This document shows, piece by piece, positions 34,612-46,174 of a DNA stretch of 64,000 bases (position 1 is its first letter; the number at the start of each line of letters is the position of its first letter). This stretch comes from Phanerodontia chrysosporium (Eukaryota > Basidiomycota > Agaricomycetes > Polyporales > Phanerochaetaceae), in the NCBI GenBank assembly GCA_001910725.1, contig MJGA01000002.1:868001-932000 (forward strand). Direction: 5' to 3'. Both the position numbers and the translations under genes were made by a program. The notes beneath the pieces are model-generated. The model searched no databases. It was not told the origin of the DNA and saw only the letters and a list, made by a program, of their open reading frames with translations.

Positions 34612-36126
34612 ATGACCCTCACGAATGCCAGTGCAAAGGCTGAGCTGATTGGAACCTTTCTCGAAGTTCTATGCTACGGTGAGCTTCCCTTGAGCACGTT
34701 GACACGCGAGCAAACTCAGCAAAACCGCATAGGCGCATACATTATCGTGTTTTGCCAATGTCTCAACATACTTCGAAACAAGTACCTAGAAGGCAGACCC
34801 TCTGTCATTCTCTTCTCCACCGCCGTTTCTATCTTCATATTAGTCACCATCGTGCGTATCGTCTTCCAAAGCAAATCCTGCTTTCTTCTGATAATGCGTT
34901 AGCATTGCATTATGGACTTCTCCCGCGCCATCCAAGCATTCACGTCCCACATGGATGTGCCCGATTCTGCCGTCATCTACTACACCATTGTCAGACGCGA
35001 CCTTGACCTCATCAAGAGCGGGTGTTACATCGCAGTCACCATCGTATCTGATGCTCTTATCGTGAGGTCGTCTACGGCAGTATCCGAATTGAGCCTCACG
35101 CCACAATTACAGGGTTACCGCACATTCGTCGTGTGGGGCAAGAACCGACTGGTTGCCCTCGTACCGATTGCTCTGGTGCTCGCTGATATAGGTACCTTTC
35201 ATCCTCTAATCAAGCTGATTGTGCGTCCTGACAGTCACTCTCAGCTCTGGGAGTATACGCTGTCTGGCTTCTTTCGCAAGTTGAGCCAGGTAACAACGCC
35301 CTCATGGCTGTTGTGACCGACCGTGTCAAGTACTTCTATACCATCACCCTGGTGTTGAACCTGCTATGCACACGTACGTTCTAGCCGGCCATACGTGAGG
35401 CACTCTGACTCGGTCAATCGATTTTTCGCTAGTTCTTATATCGTACAAGATTTGGCAAGTGCAATCCGAAGTCGATCGGTACTCTCCACTGCAATCCGCC
35501 TCGCGGTACTCGGTTGATACTCATTGTCGTAGAGTCAGGTGGGCATAAACTCCCACGAAGTGGTTCATGTGCTGATGTGACATTGCAGCGGCCATCTATT
35601 CTGGCATTCTGATTATATTGATCACCAGTAGTGCGATGAATTCTGTCGCGATGCTGGCAGTCCTGAACATCGTGAGTCGTCTCCCTTCGCCTTCTCTAAC
35701 TTCTAATCAGTGTATCTGGTAGATATCTCCTGTCATCGTAAGTCTACAGTACCGCCCAGCGGATTACCTACTCACGGTCCACAGGGTATCGTGTTTTCTA
35801 TGGTGATCATACGCTTTTCGATGGATCGGACACGCTGGGACAGCCTCAAAATATCGACGCACCTAAACTTCGTCTCCGGTACCAATCAAGACGATGACAA
35901 CAAGGCTGAGCTAGACACTCCAGATGATTCGCCCATCAGCCCCACCGACATTGTCAGCAGGCCTCTTGGCAAGGAGAAGGTCACAGTGGAGAACCATGTT
36001 CGCCCGGCAAGCCATGTTGGCCTTGGTCTTGGTCTCGAGCGATACACGGATACCATTAGCCTTCACAGCCTCGGTGGCGGCGTTTTCTCGCATTCGAAGA
36101 CGAGTCTGCCCGATTTCTACGCGTAG
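34612..36126 (+). CDS. Seven-transmembrane protein, family 2, gene E
   Basis: Nine exons: 34612-34678, 34733-34851, 34903-35061, 35113-35191, 35245-35373, 35433-35538, 35589-35671, 35723-35737 and 35785-36126. It reads SAKAELIGTFLEVLCYG, GAYIIVFCQCLNILRNKYLE, AFTSHMDVPDSAVIYYTIVR, GYRTFVVWGKNRLVALVPIA, VKYFYTITLVLNLLCTLLIS, YKIWQVQSEVDR, AAIYSGILIILITSSAMNSV, the 15-base exon ISPVI, then GIVFSMVIIRFSMDRTRW and a long Ser/Thr/Asp-rich cytosolic tail ending SLPDFYA. Exon sizes match gene D. Exon 6 needs two single bases (after 35490 and near 35513) to read AIRLAVLG and LILIVVES like its paralogues. The tail differs from D and F, as expected for a signalling or trafficking region. Confidence 0.82.
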
Positions 36127-36714
36127 CCGTATCCAAACACGAACCGTGCGTCTTTCGCGGCTCTCTTGGTCACATAAGCTTCCGCTTCACACATTCAGTC
36201 CTTTGTTGTATCATTTAGCTGATCATTTTCACTGCTTTTCCCACATTCGCTCCCTTCGTTGCTGGTCCACATCTTGCAGCTATTCTGTGCTTTGTTGTCA
36301 CTCTTTATCCCGTCGTCATGCCTGATGTTCAGTACCACACTCGTGCATACCCGCGTTCACTGCGCCGTTTCCGTTTCAGCACCTGCTCACGAACTCCTCG
36401 TCTACGCATTCGAACATGTCTTGTAACTGTTGCATTACTTATTTGTATGTATTGCAATGTGAGGTTTGAACTCACGATGTGGAAGTTTTTCTCGTTAGCC
36501 GGTATATGCATGGGTATGTGCATGGTATCGCAGAGAAATCCAAGACCCAGCTGGACACGTAAAGGACAGGAGCGGACCAATTTGCCAAGAGCAGTACTGC
36601 TGGCGACCGAGTCGAGGCGTACTACACGCAACAGCAGCAAGCAGAAGTCATACCATATCCTCCACGCCCATTTTACTACACGACATCCGCAAGCGGGACC
36701 GCCGTCGATCTCGC

Positions 36715-38259
36715 CTAGCTCAATGTCCTCGTCTTGCTCGCCGCTGACGCGCATCTCGACGCGTATGTGCACGCTCTCCGCGGGCGTCGGCACGCGCACC
36801 TGTATGCGGGACGCTGCGCGCGACTGCGGGCGCGACGGGCCCCGGGGGTCGCACGGCGGTGTGCGGCGGCGAGGCGTCGAACGGCGCGTCGAGCGGGCGA
36901 GCGGCGGAGGGCCCACGGCACCGCGGAGCGGTGCAGCGAGCGCTCGCTGTGCCTGCGGGAGTAAGAGGAGGAGGCGTGCTTGCGCGGGAGCCACGGTGCG
37001 CTCGTGCGCCGGCGGACTCGGTGGGCGAGAAGGGGTTGGTGAAGGACACGGCGGACGGGCTCGCGGCGCTGGAGAACGGGGTGGCGAACGGGTTGGAGAG
37101 GCGCGGGGAGGCGGGACGCGCCGGGCGAGCTCGGCGCGAGCGTCGACGACGGCGGGGACGCGAAGGACATGCGCGTCGTGATGTACGTGTCCGCGTGGTA
37201 CTCGCGCGACGCGCGCACGATCACGGCGGAGAAGACCATGCCCTGGGGCTCTGCGTGAGCTCAGCGTGAACACGGGTGCGCGAGGGCGGGACGGGCGCAC
37301 GATGATGGGCGAGATCGCGTTGAGCACGACGAACATCGCGGTGCTCGCGACGGCGCTCGTGACGATGAGCACGACGAGCAGCACGGAGTAGATGGCCGCT
37401 GTGGTGGGGCGTGAGGCGTGAGGCGCGGGGGCGGGTGGGCGGGGGCGCGGGATGCACGCACCGGACTCGAGGATGACGGCGATGACGCCGGTGAAGCGTA
37501 CGCCCGAGATCGAGTGCGCGGAGACGCCGCGGTGGACGGACCATATCCGCCCCGCGATGGCCACTGCATGCCAGAAGTCAGTGGCCAGACCCCGGGGAGC
37601 GCCAGCGAACGCACAGGTGCAGAACAGGTTCAAGGCGAGCGTGACGGCGTAAAAGTATTTGACACGCAGGGTCACGCTTGCGAGCATGACATCGTCGCCG
37701 GGGCGCACCTCGGTGATGCTCCACGCCGCCCACGCCGACAGGGCGGCGTCCGCGAGGAAGAGCGCGCCCGGGAGGAGGACGATGGGGAGCGTGCGCCCCC
37801 AGACGACGTACACGCGGTACACGATGAGCGCGTCGAGCACGAGCGTGATCGCGATGTACGTCGCGCTCTTTGCGAGGTTCAGCGGCGTGTTGATCGTCCC
37901 GAAGAAGTGGGCGGCGCTGTTGGGCACGGACATGGCGTTTGTGAAGGCGTCGACCGCGCGGACGATGTCTATGACCAGGTGCTGGAGTGCCGTCAGTGGG
38001 ATGGCGACGCGGGTGTCGAGATACTTACAGCGGCTGCAAGCGCGAATATGACGACGGCAGTCGCGATGAGGTAGCGCATGTTGCGTCCTGAGGCATGGCG
38101 GGTGTACAACACCCGAAGACACTCTGTGAAGACGATCACGTATGCTCCTGCACGTCGGATGATTAGGACGAGTGGTGAATGCACAAGGGTACACTGACCG
38201 AAACCGGCCGTTTCGAGAAGGGTGCCTATGAGCTCGGCTTTTGGCAGTGGAAAGGACAT
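36715..38259 (-). CDS. Seven-transmembrane protein, family 2, gene F
   Basis: Six exons: 38199-38259, 38029-38147, 37615-37981, 37462-37563, 37301-37398 and 36715-37242. It reads MSFPLPKAELIGTLLETAGF, GAYVIVFTECLRVLYTRHA, AVDAFTNAMSVPNSAAHFFG, YRVYVVWGRTLPIVLLPGAL, VKYFYAVTLALNLFCT, AIAGRIWSVHRGVSAHSISG, VRFTGVIAVILES, AAIYSVLLVVLIVTSAVAS, NAISPII and GMVFSAVIVRASREYHADT. Compared with D and E it lacks the introns between exons 3, 4 and 5 and between exons 7 and 8 (98 bases = 83 + 15). The GC-rich tail changes frame: other frames give natural-looking pieces (NPFATPFSSAASPSA, GEQDEDIELGEIDGG), so the true end may be near 36650. It is convergent with gene E. Confidence 0.78.
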
Positions 38260-39096
38260 GGTCGAGGGATTACAGAGGGTATAGGATACCAGGGAGGGAG
38301 AGGGAGGTGGGAGGGCAGGGTGTTGGCAGGACAGACATATGAGACTCGCAGGCGAAGAGCTCGGGGTGTGTCGCGAGCGGCGTGCAGGGCGAACCCACGG
38401 GCGGAAGCAGGAGCGCAGCAAAGCCACTACTCGATCCGGGAATGGTCGGCGCACGCGGTGTGTGGATATCGCGGACATATCGCCTCTTCAGGCAGCCGAA
38501 GCCACGCCACGACGGTTCCTTGACGCAAGGCATGCTCTCGGCCTTTCCTTGACTTATTGCACGCGGTAAATCGACGCTAGAGCATAGCGTCAGTCACATT
38601 TTCGGAAACCACTGACCCTGAGTGCCGTCTTCGGCGCGTCGTCAAAAGCGGTCGCGCATGGCGGAAGCAAAACGCACGCGTCGAGTCCTCGGAGGACCCG
38701 GAAGGCGGGTCTGATGCGCCAGATGCGCCTCGGAGACTCGGCCCGGCGCATGCCCGAGGCAGATCGCGGACCGGAGTTTGTCCTCGCCTGCTCACTCCCG
38801 CACCTTGATCATCTATCACGCACGTCGAGCGAGCTGGAGACCTCGTATGCAGTCACAGTCAATCAAGCGCACTCCTCGGCCCGTCGCGAGCATCCGCACC
38901 GCGCGCGTGAACAGCCAACGACGGGTTGGCGTACGTGCACACTGAAACAGATCCGTCTTCGCGCCCCGACGGCCGCCGACTCTCTGCGGAGCGTGCCCAG
39001 TTCTCTGCCACGTCCCCAGAGCTTAAAGAGAGACTCGAGTGCGTGTTCTTCCGCCCACACCAACATCGACGCCCTCAGCCCGTCCACACACCCAAC
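38260..39096. other. Upstream region of gene F and of the SDR gene
   Basis: No gene supported. Confidence 0.5.
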
Positions 39097-40142
39097 ATGG
39101 TCTCCCTCCCCGACCCACGCCCAACCCAAAGCAGCTCGTCTGGTACATCACGGGCACCTCGTCCGGCCTCGGCGCGCGGCTCGTGCACATCCTGCTCGAG
39201 CGCGGCGACAAGGTCGTCGCGACCGGCCGCTCGCTCGCACGCCTCGACTTCCCGCCGCACGCGAACCTGCGCCTGCAGGAGTGCGACGTCACGGCGGGCC
39301 TGCGGTGCTCAAGGCCAAGGCGGCCGAGGCCGTCGCGTTCTTCGGGCGCGTCGACGTCGTCGTGAACAACGCCGGCCTCGGGTTCAAGGGCGTCCTCGAG
39401 GAGGCCGGGTGCGTCCGTCAGTGGCCCTTGGGCTGTGGCGTGGGAGACTGACGGCGAGCGCAGGTCGGACGAGCTGCGGAAGCAGTACGACGTCAACCTG
39501 TTCGGACTGCTCGACGTCACGAACGCGTTCCTGCCGTACCTCCGCGCACAGCGCTCCGGCACCGTCGTCCTCATGGGCAGCAGGACGAGCTGGCTCCCTG
39601 AGATGCCCGTGCGTACACACGCTGTCACTTGCCCCACGCGCCGTGCGCTGACCGCCCGCCACAGACCGGGGGCCTGTACTCGTCCTCTAAAGCCGCCGTG
39701 CGAGGTACGCCCGCCGCCGCCGCGTCCTCCGCGCAAGCACTGACACGCTGCCCACAGTGCTCGGCGAGTGCCTCGCGACCGAGCTCGCGCCGTTCGGCAT
39801 CCGCGTGCTCATCACGGAGCCAGGCGCGTTCCGCACGGAGAACATCCTCAGCCGGCCGATCTTCGAGGAGCGCCCCATCGCAGACTACGACGCCGTGCGC
39901 GCCGCGATGAAGAAGCGCTACGCTGAGGTCGACGGCCACCAGCCCGGCGACCCCCACAAGGCGATGCGCGTCCTCGCGGACGTCGTCCGCGGCGAGGGCT
40001 CCGCGCGCGGCAGGCCCTGGCCGCTGTACCTCCCGCTGGTCTCGAAGCCGAGACGGCGATACGGGACAAGTGTGCGAAGATGACGGCGGTGCTGGATGCA
40101 TGGGGCGCGGTCATACGGGACACCAGGCTCGACAACCCGTGA
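39097..40142 (+). CDS. Short-chain dehydrogenase/reductase
   Basis: A classical SDR. NAD(P)-binding motif TGTSSGLG after PKQLVWYI, GDKVVATGRS, NNAGLG, active-site segment with SGTVVLMGSRTSWLPEMP, YSSSK holding the catalytic Tyr and Lys, and RVLITEPGAFRTENIL. Introns at about 39410-39460 (gtgcgt..gcag), 39609-39662 and 39703-39757 agree with the motifs. Arg after the TGTSSGLG strand (TGRS) favours NADPH. The substrate is unknown; such proteins reduce small ketones or steroids in the cytosol. Frame breaks: near the start (MVSLP versus PTPNPKQLVW), a missing G at 39296-39298 before PAVLKAKAAEAV, and a missing G at 40038-40039. The last repair gives a better end, ETAIRDKCAKMTAVLDAWG, stopping at 40142. 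Confidence 0.88.
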
Positions 40143-40311
40143 AATGACTCGAAGCGTCCCAAACGAAATGTCTGGCAGCAGTATTCTGATTTTTGGACGG
40201 CAGTCCTGTACGTAGTAGAAATGGACGATGGTTATATTTTACTCAGAGAGAGTAGGACAAGGAATAGCTCATGTGGGCGATCAGTGAAGCATACTGTATA
40301 TACCCAATCCT

Positions 40312-42027
40312 TCAAGCCAAGCCGAACGTCTTCGCGACAGGCGTATGAAGGACTCCACGCTGGACGTGCGCCGTCAGTGGAACGGTTTGTGCCATACGCA
40401 TGAGTAGGCGGCACTCACGTAGTCGTGCAGGACACCGAGCACCGGCTCTGATCGTGTCTCTTTCCACCACTGTTGCAGCGTCTGCCACTTGACATCGTCG
40501 AGCAGATGTCTTTTTTCTTGGAACTGGCCCTGAGCAGCGTGCCCCATTTTGGTCCTGCCGAGTGTCGTGTTCAGTATTCATCGACAGCCAAGCAAGCAGA
40601 TACTAACTTGATGCGGTGTATCAGCTCCTCGTGAGTGGCGTCTTGCTGCTCATCTGTCTCATTTCAGGATTCGATGACACTGGGGCACCTCACAGAGTAC
40701 TTACGGAACGAATCGATGAAAGCCTGGAGAGACACGTTAGCATCGTGCGGCGACTAAGCTCAATCACCATGGACGTACCTTGACAAAGTATCCACCGGAT
40801 TTCGAGAAACTGATCGTCATGTGGGGATCCCGGCATGCAGCCCACGAAACCTGGTATGTATTGTCAGTCGCAGCACAAGTGGTGTGTCCAAGATTCTGTA
40901 GCTCACGACGACTGGGCCCACGCCAGGGCTGGTCATCACAGGGGAATTCGGCTCTACACAGGTATAGCTTGGTCAAATATCTCGTAGCCTGTCGTCGGAC
41001 TCACCCGCGCCCTTCGTGTCGTCGGTCAGGCCTTTGAGAGCCAGCTTCTGCGGAGGAGACACGTGTGTTTTCTCGACCGCGGTCGTCTGCCCATCCACCT
41101 CGTCCGGGATATGATCCGTGTAGGTATACCGAAGATCTAACATTCAGTGAGCTACGTGCAGCTTACGACGACTTTCCGGACGCAACAAACTCACCTGCTC
41201 CTGTACCGGAGTGACAACAATCCATGATGATCTTGGAGACCGTTAGCGTCGTCGACATGTGCAGCACGCACGGCTACGCACTACAAGGTGTGCCTCGTCG
41301 GGAAGTTTGTCGACGAGTATCTTCTTGATTTGCTGCACGTGCGTTAGCTTGGAGTGCACTCAACAGAGTCGGCGTTTGCCACTGACATCGTCTAGGATGA
41401 CGTTATCTGCGTCTGTACCGTCGTCCGTAGGTCTGACGTCTGCGGGCCAGATGGCTGGTACGGTGTCAGTCCGGGCCCATCTTGGCGCAAGCATCAGCTG
41501 CGCACCCTCGTCAAAGCCATCGTCCTCGTCCCCGTCCTCGTCCTTCTTTTGCGACCCATGGCCGGAGACTAGCGTGTACCTCAGTGTTTTCCGGTGGATA
41601 ACGATGAGAGCATACGACTGACAATGGAAGACCAAGTAGTCACCACTCCGTGCATGAGAAACTAGGTCCTCTAGTGCTTTTAGCTGGGCAATAATATCAG
41701 GTAAGCTACATGGGAGAATATGTGTAAACAACATCGTACCAGGTTCTTTCTGCTTGGATAGCTGCGTTCAGAAGGATCGACATCATCCTTCATAACCGTG
41801 ATGTCTTTTTCCTTGAAGTGAAAAGTATCTTATGATACGGTGATAACTAAATCAAAAAAAAAAAAAAACAACACATCATGCGACGGACGTCACTCACTCG
41901 CAAGGAAGTCCCTTAGATGATTTACATCCGAGTAGGTGCTCTCCAGATGGTGGTCAGAATGGAGTGCAGAGTAGCGAACGCCGACGAGTAGTGCCTTGCG
42001 TTTGGCGTGATGCAAGAAATCCAGCAT
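40312..42027 (-). CDS. Metacaspase 1 (peptidase C14)
   Basis: Many short exons. Start MLDFLHHAKRKALLVGVRYS; an upstream in-frame ATG at 42105 would add 26 residues. Then STYSDVNHLRDFLA, EKDITVMKDDVDPSERSYPS, GDYLVFHF joined to SGHGSQ (catalytic His) by splicing, AIWPADVRPTDDGTDADNVI, IKKILVDKLPDEAHL, and IIMDCCHSGTGA with the catalytic Cys near 41214-41219. The C-terminal half has VSWAACRDPHMTISFSKSGG, AFIDSFHEQQDATHEELIHR, WWKETRSEPVLGVLHDY and RGVLHTPVAKTFGLA*. Metacaspases are Ca-dependent, Arg/Lys-specific Cys proteases acting in proteostasis and cell death. This one lacks the usual N-terminal Pro/Gln prodomain. An intron here contains a 15-base A run (about 41853-41868). The reading has no clear frame break. 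Confidence 0.9.
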
Positions 42028-42105
42028 TTCGACTGAGACGGAAGAGTCAGACGCAGAGGTGTGAGGCGATGCAGTCTCACGCACCGTATTATTCCCAGAA
42101 TACAT

Positions 42106-42954
42106 TTATACTTGGCTGCTGTCGCGAGCCGTGGCACGTTGTCGGATTGTGCAGCAAGCAGCACGACATCGCCATGCATGTAGGAAAGGGTCCACATCCC
42201 GTCATCTCACTCGCGACTGTGCGGGAAGCCTAGTTCCTGACAGATGGTGCTTCGGACCCTAGACAAATCGTGATCGCGAGTCTATCTTATGAACGGAAGA
42301 CACCAGCAACACGGCTTACCGTGGGTATTTCCGCTCGTACGAACGACATGTGGAGGCACATGAGGAGGTCGCGCACCGGGGTCTGCAGGGTCCGTCGGCG
42401 CTCGATCCGAACATCCATATCGGCTTGTACTGGGAACCAAAATTGCGAAGTAGTTACTGTGCTACTGTCGACAGGGCGTGTGTATAGGGGACGGAAGGTC
42501 CTGGCGGACATCAACTCAGGGTACGACTCATGGGAGAACTCTGGCCCTCGTGAGTCTCGACGATCTCAGTCATGCGAACACCTTACGAAACATGCCCTGC
42601 TGTATGCAACCCACGCATGTGAGGGCGAAGCACGTATCAAGGGCATCTCAGTCGCCGCTTTCCTTATGGGCGAAGTGAGTTACAGAAGTAAGCCGTGGCA
42701 GGTACAGCAAGACGCACCAAACCAGACCTATGCGCGGCCAGCCGAGACCCCGCCTTGGGAATAAGAGAAACACAATGCAGAATCGATGGAAAGGTACAAA
42801 CTCCCCTACACGAGTCCTCCTCTGACAATCGTGCAACGAAATCTAGAATCTGAGCCAGTGAGGCGAGGTTCGACCACGACGCTCCGGCCTCTGCTCGAAG
42901 TCTCGGGCACTTCGTCACGCATCGAGTGGACGCTTGTCACCTCTCCCCACACGC
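42106..42954. other. Intergenic between metacaspases 1 and 2
   Basis: Upstream region of metacaspase 1 and 3' flank of metacaspase 2. No gene seen. Confidence 0.5.
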
Positions 42955-44568
42955 TTATTCATCGAGTCCAAAGGTGACTGCAACCGGCATGTCGAGGACC
43001 GTATCCTAGGCGGCGGACAAACATAAGACGGAGCGCCGCGCACTGGGCAGCAAGACGCACCTCGTCGCCGAGAATTCCAAGGACAGGATCGGACCGGGTA
43101 CCCCGCCACCACTCGTTGAATGTCTTGCGGTCTTTGTCGCTCATCCCCTTCGCTTTGAGCTGCCGTTCTACAATCGCGGCCATATGGTTCCTGCGCGGGA
43201 GGGTAGACAGTCAGCTTTTCCGAGGGACAGCGCAGAATGGACGCAACTTGACGCTGTGGAGGAGGTTTCGGTGCGTGGCATGCGGAGTTTCGCCTGTCTC
43301 GTTAATTGAGACTAGAGCATCACGGCGTCGCACCAACTAGATACTCACGGCAAGCCTCTGCGAACGCCTGCATCGAACCGCCTGTCAATGTGCACTGAAA
43401 GGAACATAGGCAAACTAGCCGTACCGCTATGAAGACGCCTCCGGATTGCTCGAAGCTAATGGTAGAATGCGGGTCCTGGCAGGCTGCCCACGAGATCTAG
43501 AAAGAAATCACATCAACGCCAGCTCTAGTATTCTCCAGAGCGACCTGTTACAATAGTTGTGGTGTCTTGCGAGTCATTCGAGACTGGAATTGTGCCAGAA
43601 AATCAGCATAGACTGCTGGTACCAAGATGTGAGATGTTCCTCGTACACACCCTTGGTGACTTTCTTCAATCCGACTTTTTTCTTTGGGGTCGGGGTGTCC
43701 ACATAGCTATGGTCAAGGTCTGCTGACATGTTAGACAGATCTATGACACCACGTAGCACGAGCATGAAAGTTACCAGCGCCAGTGCCGGAATGACAGCAG
43801 TCCAGGATTATCTGCGCATAGCCGTCAGCACGGTAGTCTGCATGCCACAAGAGAAACTCACGACGAGATTTGCGCCAACACGGGCAGCCTCGTCGACCAT
43901 GATTTGCTTAATAACCTGTAGAGCAATCGGTACACGCTGTCAAAAATCAGCTCTTGCGCCTACGTCGTCGATGATGGCGTTCGCTGCATCGCTGTAGTCT
44001 TCCGTATGATCTGCGTCTGCGGGCCAGATGGCTAGTAGGAAGTCAGCGAGCACGCATGATGCAGAGGCGGATTCTAGCACCTTCGTCTCTCTGGTCGAGC
44101 TCGTTCTTGCTTTCGTAGCCGAGCTTCTGAGAGCCGTGGCCGGAAACTAGATCATGGGTTGAGGCTTGTCGAGAATGCAACGGCGACAGAACTGTCCTTA
44201 CACTGGAAGACAAGATGGTCGCCACGCTGCGCACCAGCAACGAGCGTGCGCATCGCTGTTTCCTGGAATCAGATGCTTTGAACAAGCATCGTACTGCTAG
44301 GGCACACCAGGACATACGAGATTCTCCCTGTTCGGATACAGTGGGTCGTCGTCAGAGACGTCATCCCTGTCGGTGAGTTCGATTATATTTTCCTGGCGGA
44401 ACTGGAAGGTGTCTACGTTGTAAAGGTCGGTCAGGTGTTATCCCCTCGCGGATGGCACCCACCAATGAGGAGCTTGCGAATCTTGTCAACGTCCATATGA
44501 GCGCTGCCTAGCTGATATTTCTTGAATTCGCGGTAGCGTATACCGACGAGCAAAGCTTTCTTGACCAT
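42955..44568 (-). CDS. Metacaspase 2 (peptidase C14)
   Basis: Same intron plan as metacaspase 1. It starts MVKKALLVGIRYREFKKYQL, then AHMDVDKIRKLLI, FRQENIIELTDRDDVSDDDP, GDHLVFQF-SGHGSQ with the catalytic His, AIWPADADHTEDYSDAANAI, VIKQIMVDEAARVGANL, and ILDCCHSGTGA (Cys codons near 43795-43800). After a short basic linker (KKKVGLKKVTK) and a GTGTGT..CCAG intron comes ISWAACQDPHSTISFEQSGG, MQAFAEACRETPHATHRNLL, WWRGTRSDPVLGILGDE, and the last exon DTVLDMPVAVTFGLDE*. One base is missing near 43432, where the intron after GGVFIA does not keep phase. The protein differs from metacaspase 1 in most positions, so the duplication is not recent. Confidence 0.88.
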
Positions 44569-45225
44569 TGTAGGGGGTAACGACGGACGAGAAGGACTTA
44601 GGGTGACCGCTAGCTTGGCTGCAGCGTCGTCAGCTTATACACGAGCCCAGACGCTGTATGGGATGGAGGCTTCATTGCGTGTGAGATCCTATTGAAGGCT
44701 TCTGACGGTTGACCAGGGTCCATAGCTCGCATACCGCCCGCTATTGCATGTTTATCGCATGACTTTTCCTAGGACAGGACCTTGGACATGGCGCCCGTGA
44801 AGGGTTCTTCTCGTCGCTGCGGCACTGTCAGCTGCATCTCTTACTGATCGGAAGGTATATGATCTGTGTATAGCAAGTCAAACAATGTACACTGCGCGGA
44901 GCTGGATCTGTAACTCACCTTGTGGGCTACCCAGGCGACTCGAGTGCGTTTGATGTCGCTTTTGCTAGAGACAAACGGCATAGTCTTCGTTGGGGTTCCT
45001 GTCCACGCAACGGCAAAAGGTTACGGAGCCACGACCTCGTAGAAGCCTCTATTCAGGTGAGAGCGATTGGTCGATGGCGAATAGGAAACCATAACCGATC
45101 CCTTGAAGCCGGCTACGGCGGTGAGATTCCATTCGAGAAGGCAAAAATCGATGTTGCGTAGAGGGTCGATAGAAAAACGATTGCATCTGGTGAGCATCGC
45201 CATGCGCATATATGACCACGCTTAC
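44569..45225. other. Decayed sequence downstream of a metacaspase start
   Basis: In the expected position of the later exons of the 45.3 kb copy only weak traces remain. The SGHGSQ and DCCHSG motifs are absent. It also holds the promoter of metacaspase 2. Confidence 0.45.
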
Positions 45226-45336
45226 TGATGAGGAACGTCCAAATTTGCTTCATATCCGCATACGCTCTGGCAACTGGTGGCTTTGATTATCGAACGAGAG
45301 GTAGTGAATGCCAACGAGCAAAGCCTTCCTTGCCAT
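45226..45336 (-). pseudogene. Metacaspase remnant (first exon only)
   Basis: The minus strand reads MARKALLVGIHYLSFDNQSH, then after one frame slip SAYADMKQIWTFLI and a GTAAGC donor, matching exon 1 of the neighbouring metacaspases in sequence, length and splice site. No exon with the catalytic His or Cys follows within the next 650 bases before metacaspase 2 starts. It is best read as a truncated duplicate. Confidence 0.62.
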
Positions 45337-46174
45337 CGTGCAAAATTTGACCAAATAGGTTGAGTTGGGTTGGAAAGCAGTTGAGTTCAGTGTTGCGGTA
45401 TCCCGTCACGCGTGGAATCCAAGCCGTCATTGAATTTTGTGATGACGGGCCAATGTCGAGAGGTCCCGCCGCGTCCCGCTCTTGCGCTGAACAGCATCGT
45501 AGAGCCTCGAGTTCTTGCTCAGATTCCACACAGGAAGCAACTTTGCAATGGGGCGCACGTCTAGCTCAAAGTCACTGCGAGGGAAGGATGATACGGCGGA
45601 GGCAGCGGCCTTGAGCCAGCTGACGGGCGCCAATGGACCAGCTGTGATGCGATCCAAAGCCAACCCACACTCAACCCAACCCAGCCCGACCCAACCATCT
45701 AAGAAATGAGCATGGCGCTACGTACCAGCCCACAGCAGTGCAGAGCGGCAGCGCTTCCTGAGCTGATTGATGATTAGAAAGGGTCCCGGGCTCGCGTGCC
45801 GCCTCCTGTCATCGCTGAAGCCATGCTCGTAACGGACCTCGCGAGCTAATTGAGCGCGTACTTTGACAGAGAGCGTCCCGCGGATGCGGCCTATCGGGAT
45901 GTGTGTGTGTGTGGTCTGCGTGCTTGCAGGCGGGAGCAGCGTGGTGGAAGTGGCTAGTACTGCCCTACTAGAGCGCCGTCAGATGTCATGTCGCTTCACT
46001 TGCATATGAGCAGAAACGCGCACACTGAAGGGTGGACCAACGCGCTGTATTCGCTCGTCGCAAGGCCACAGCGCGGTTATCCACTTATTCATAGACACTC
46101 TGAGGTCAGCGGAGGTTCCACGCCTGCCAGAAGCTCGTGATTAGACGCAGTCGAGTTGGCAATCCCGGGGAAAT
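45337..46174. other. Gene-poor stretch
   Basis: No gene supported. Contains short CAACCCA-type repeats near 45660-45700 and a GTGTGTGTGTGTG run near 45900. Confidence 0.5.

Noticed and set aside
36329..38194. 621-codon minus-strand open frame as a single protein
   Set aside because: It runs through introns of 7TM gene F; the spliced model matches the paralogues.
41853..41868. A-run as a sign of a retroposed gene or poly(A) tail
   Set aside because: It lies inside an intron of metacaspase 1, which is rich in introns and so not retroposed.
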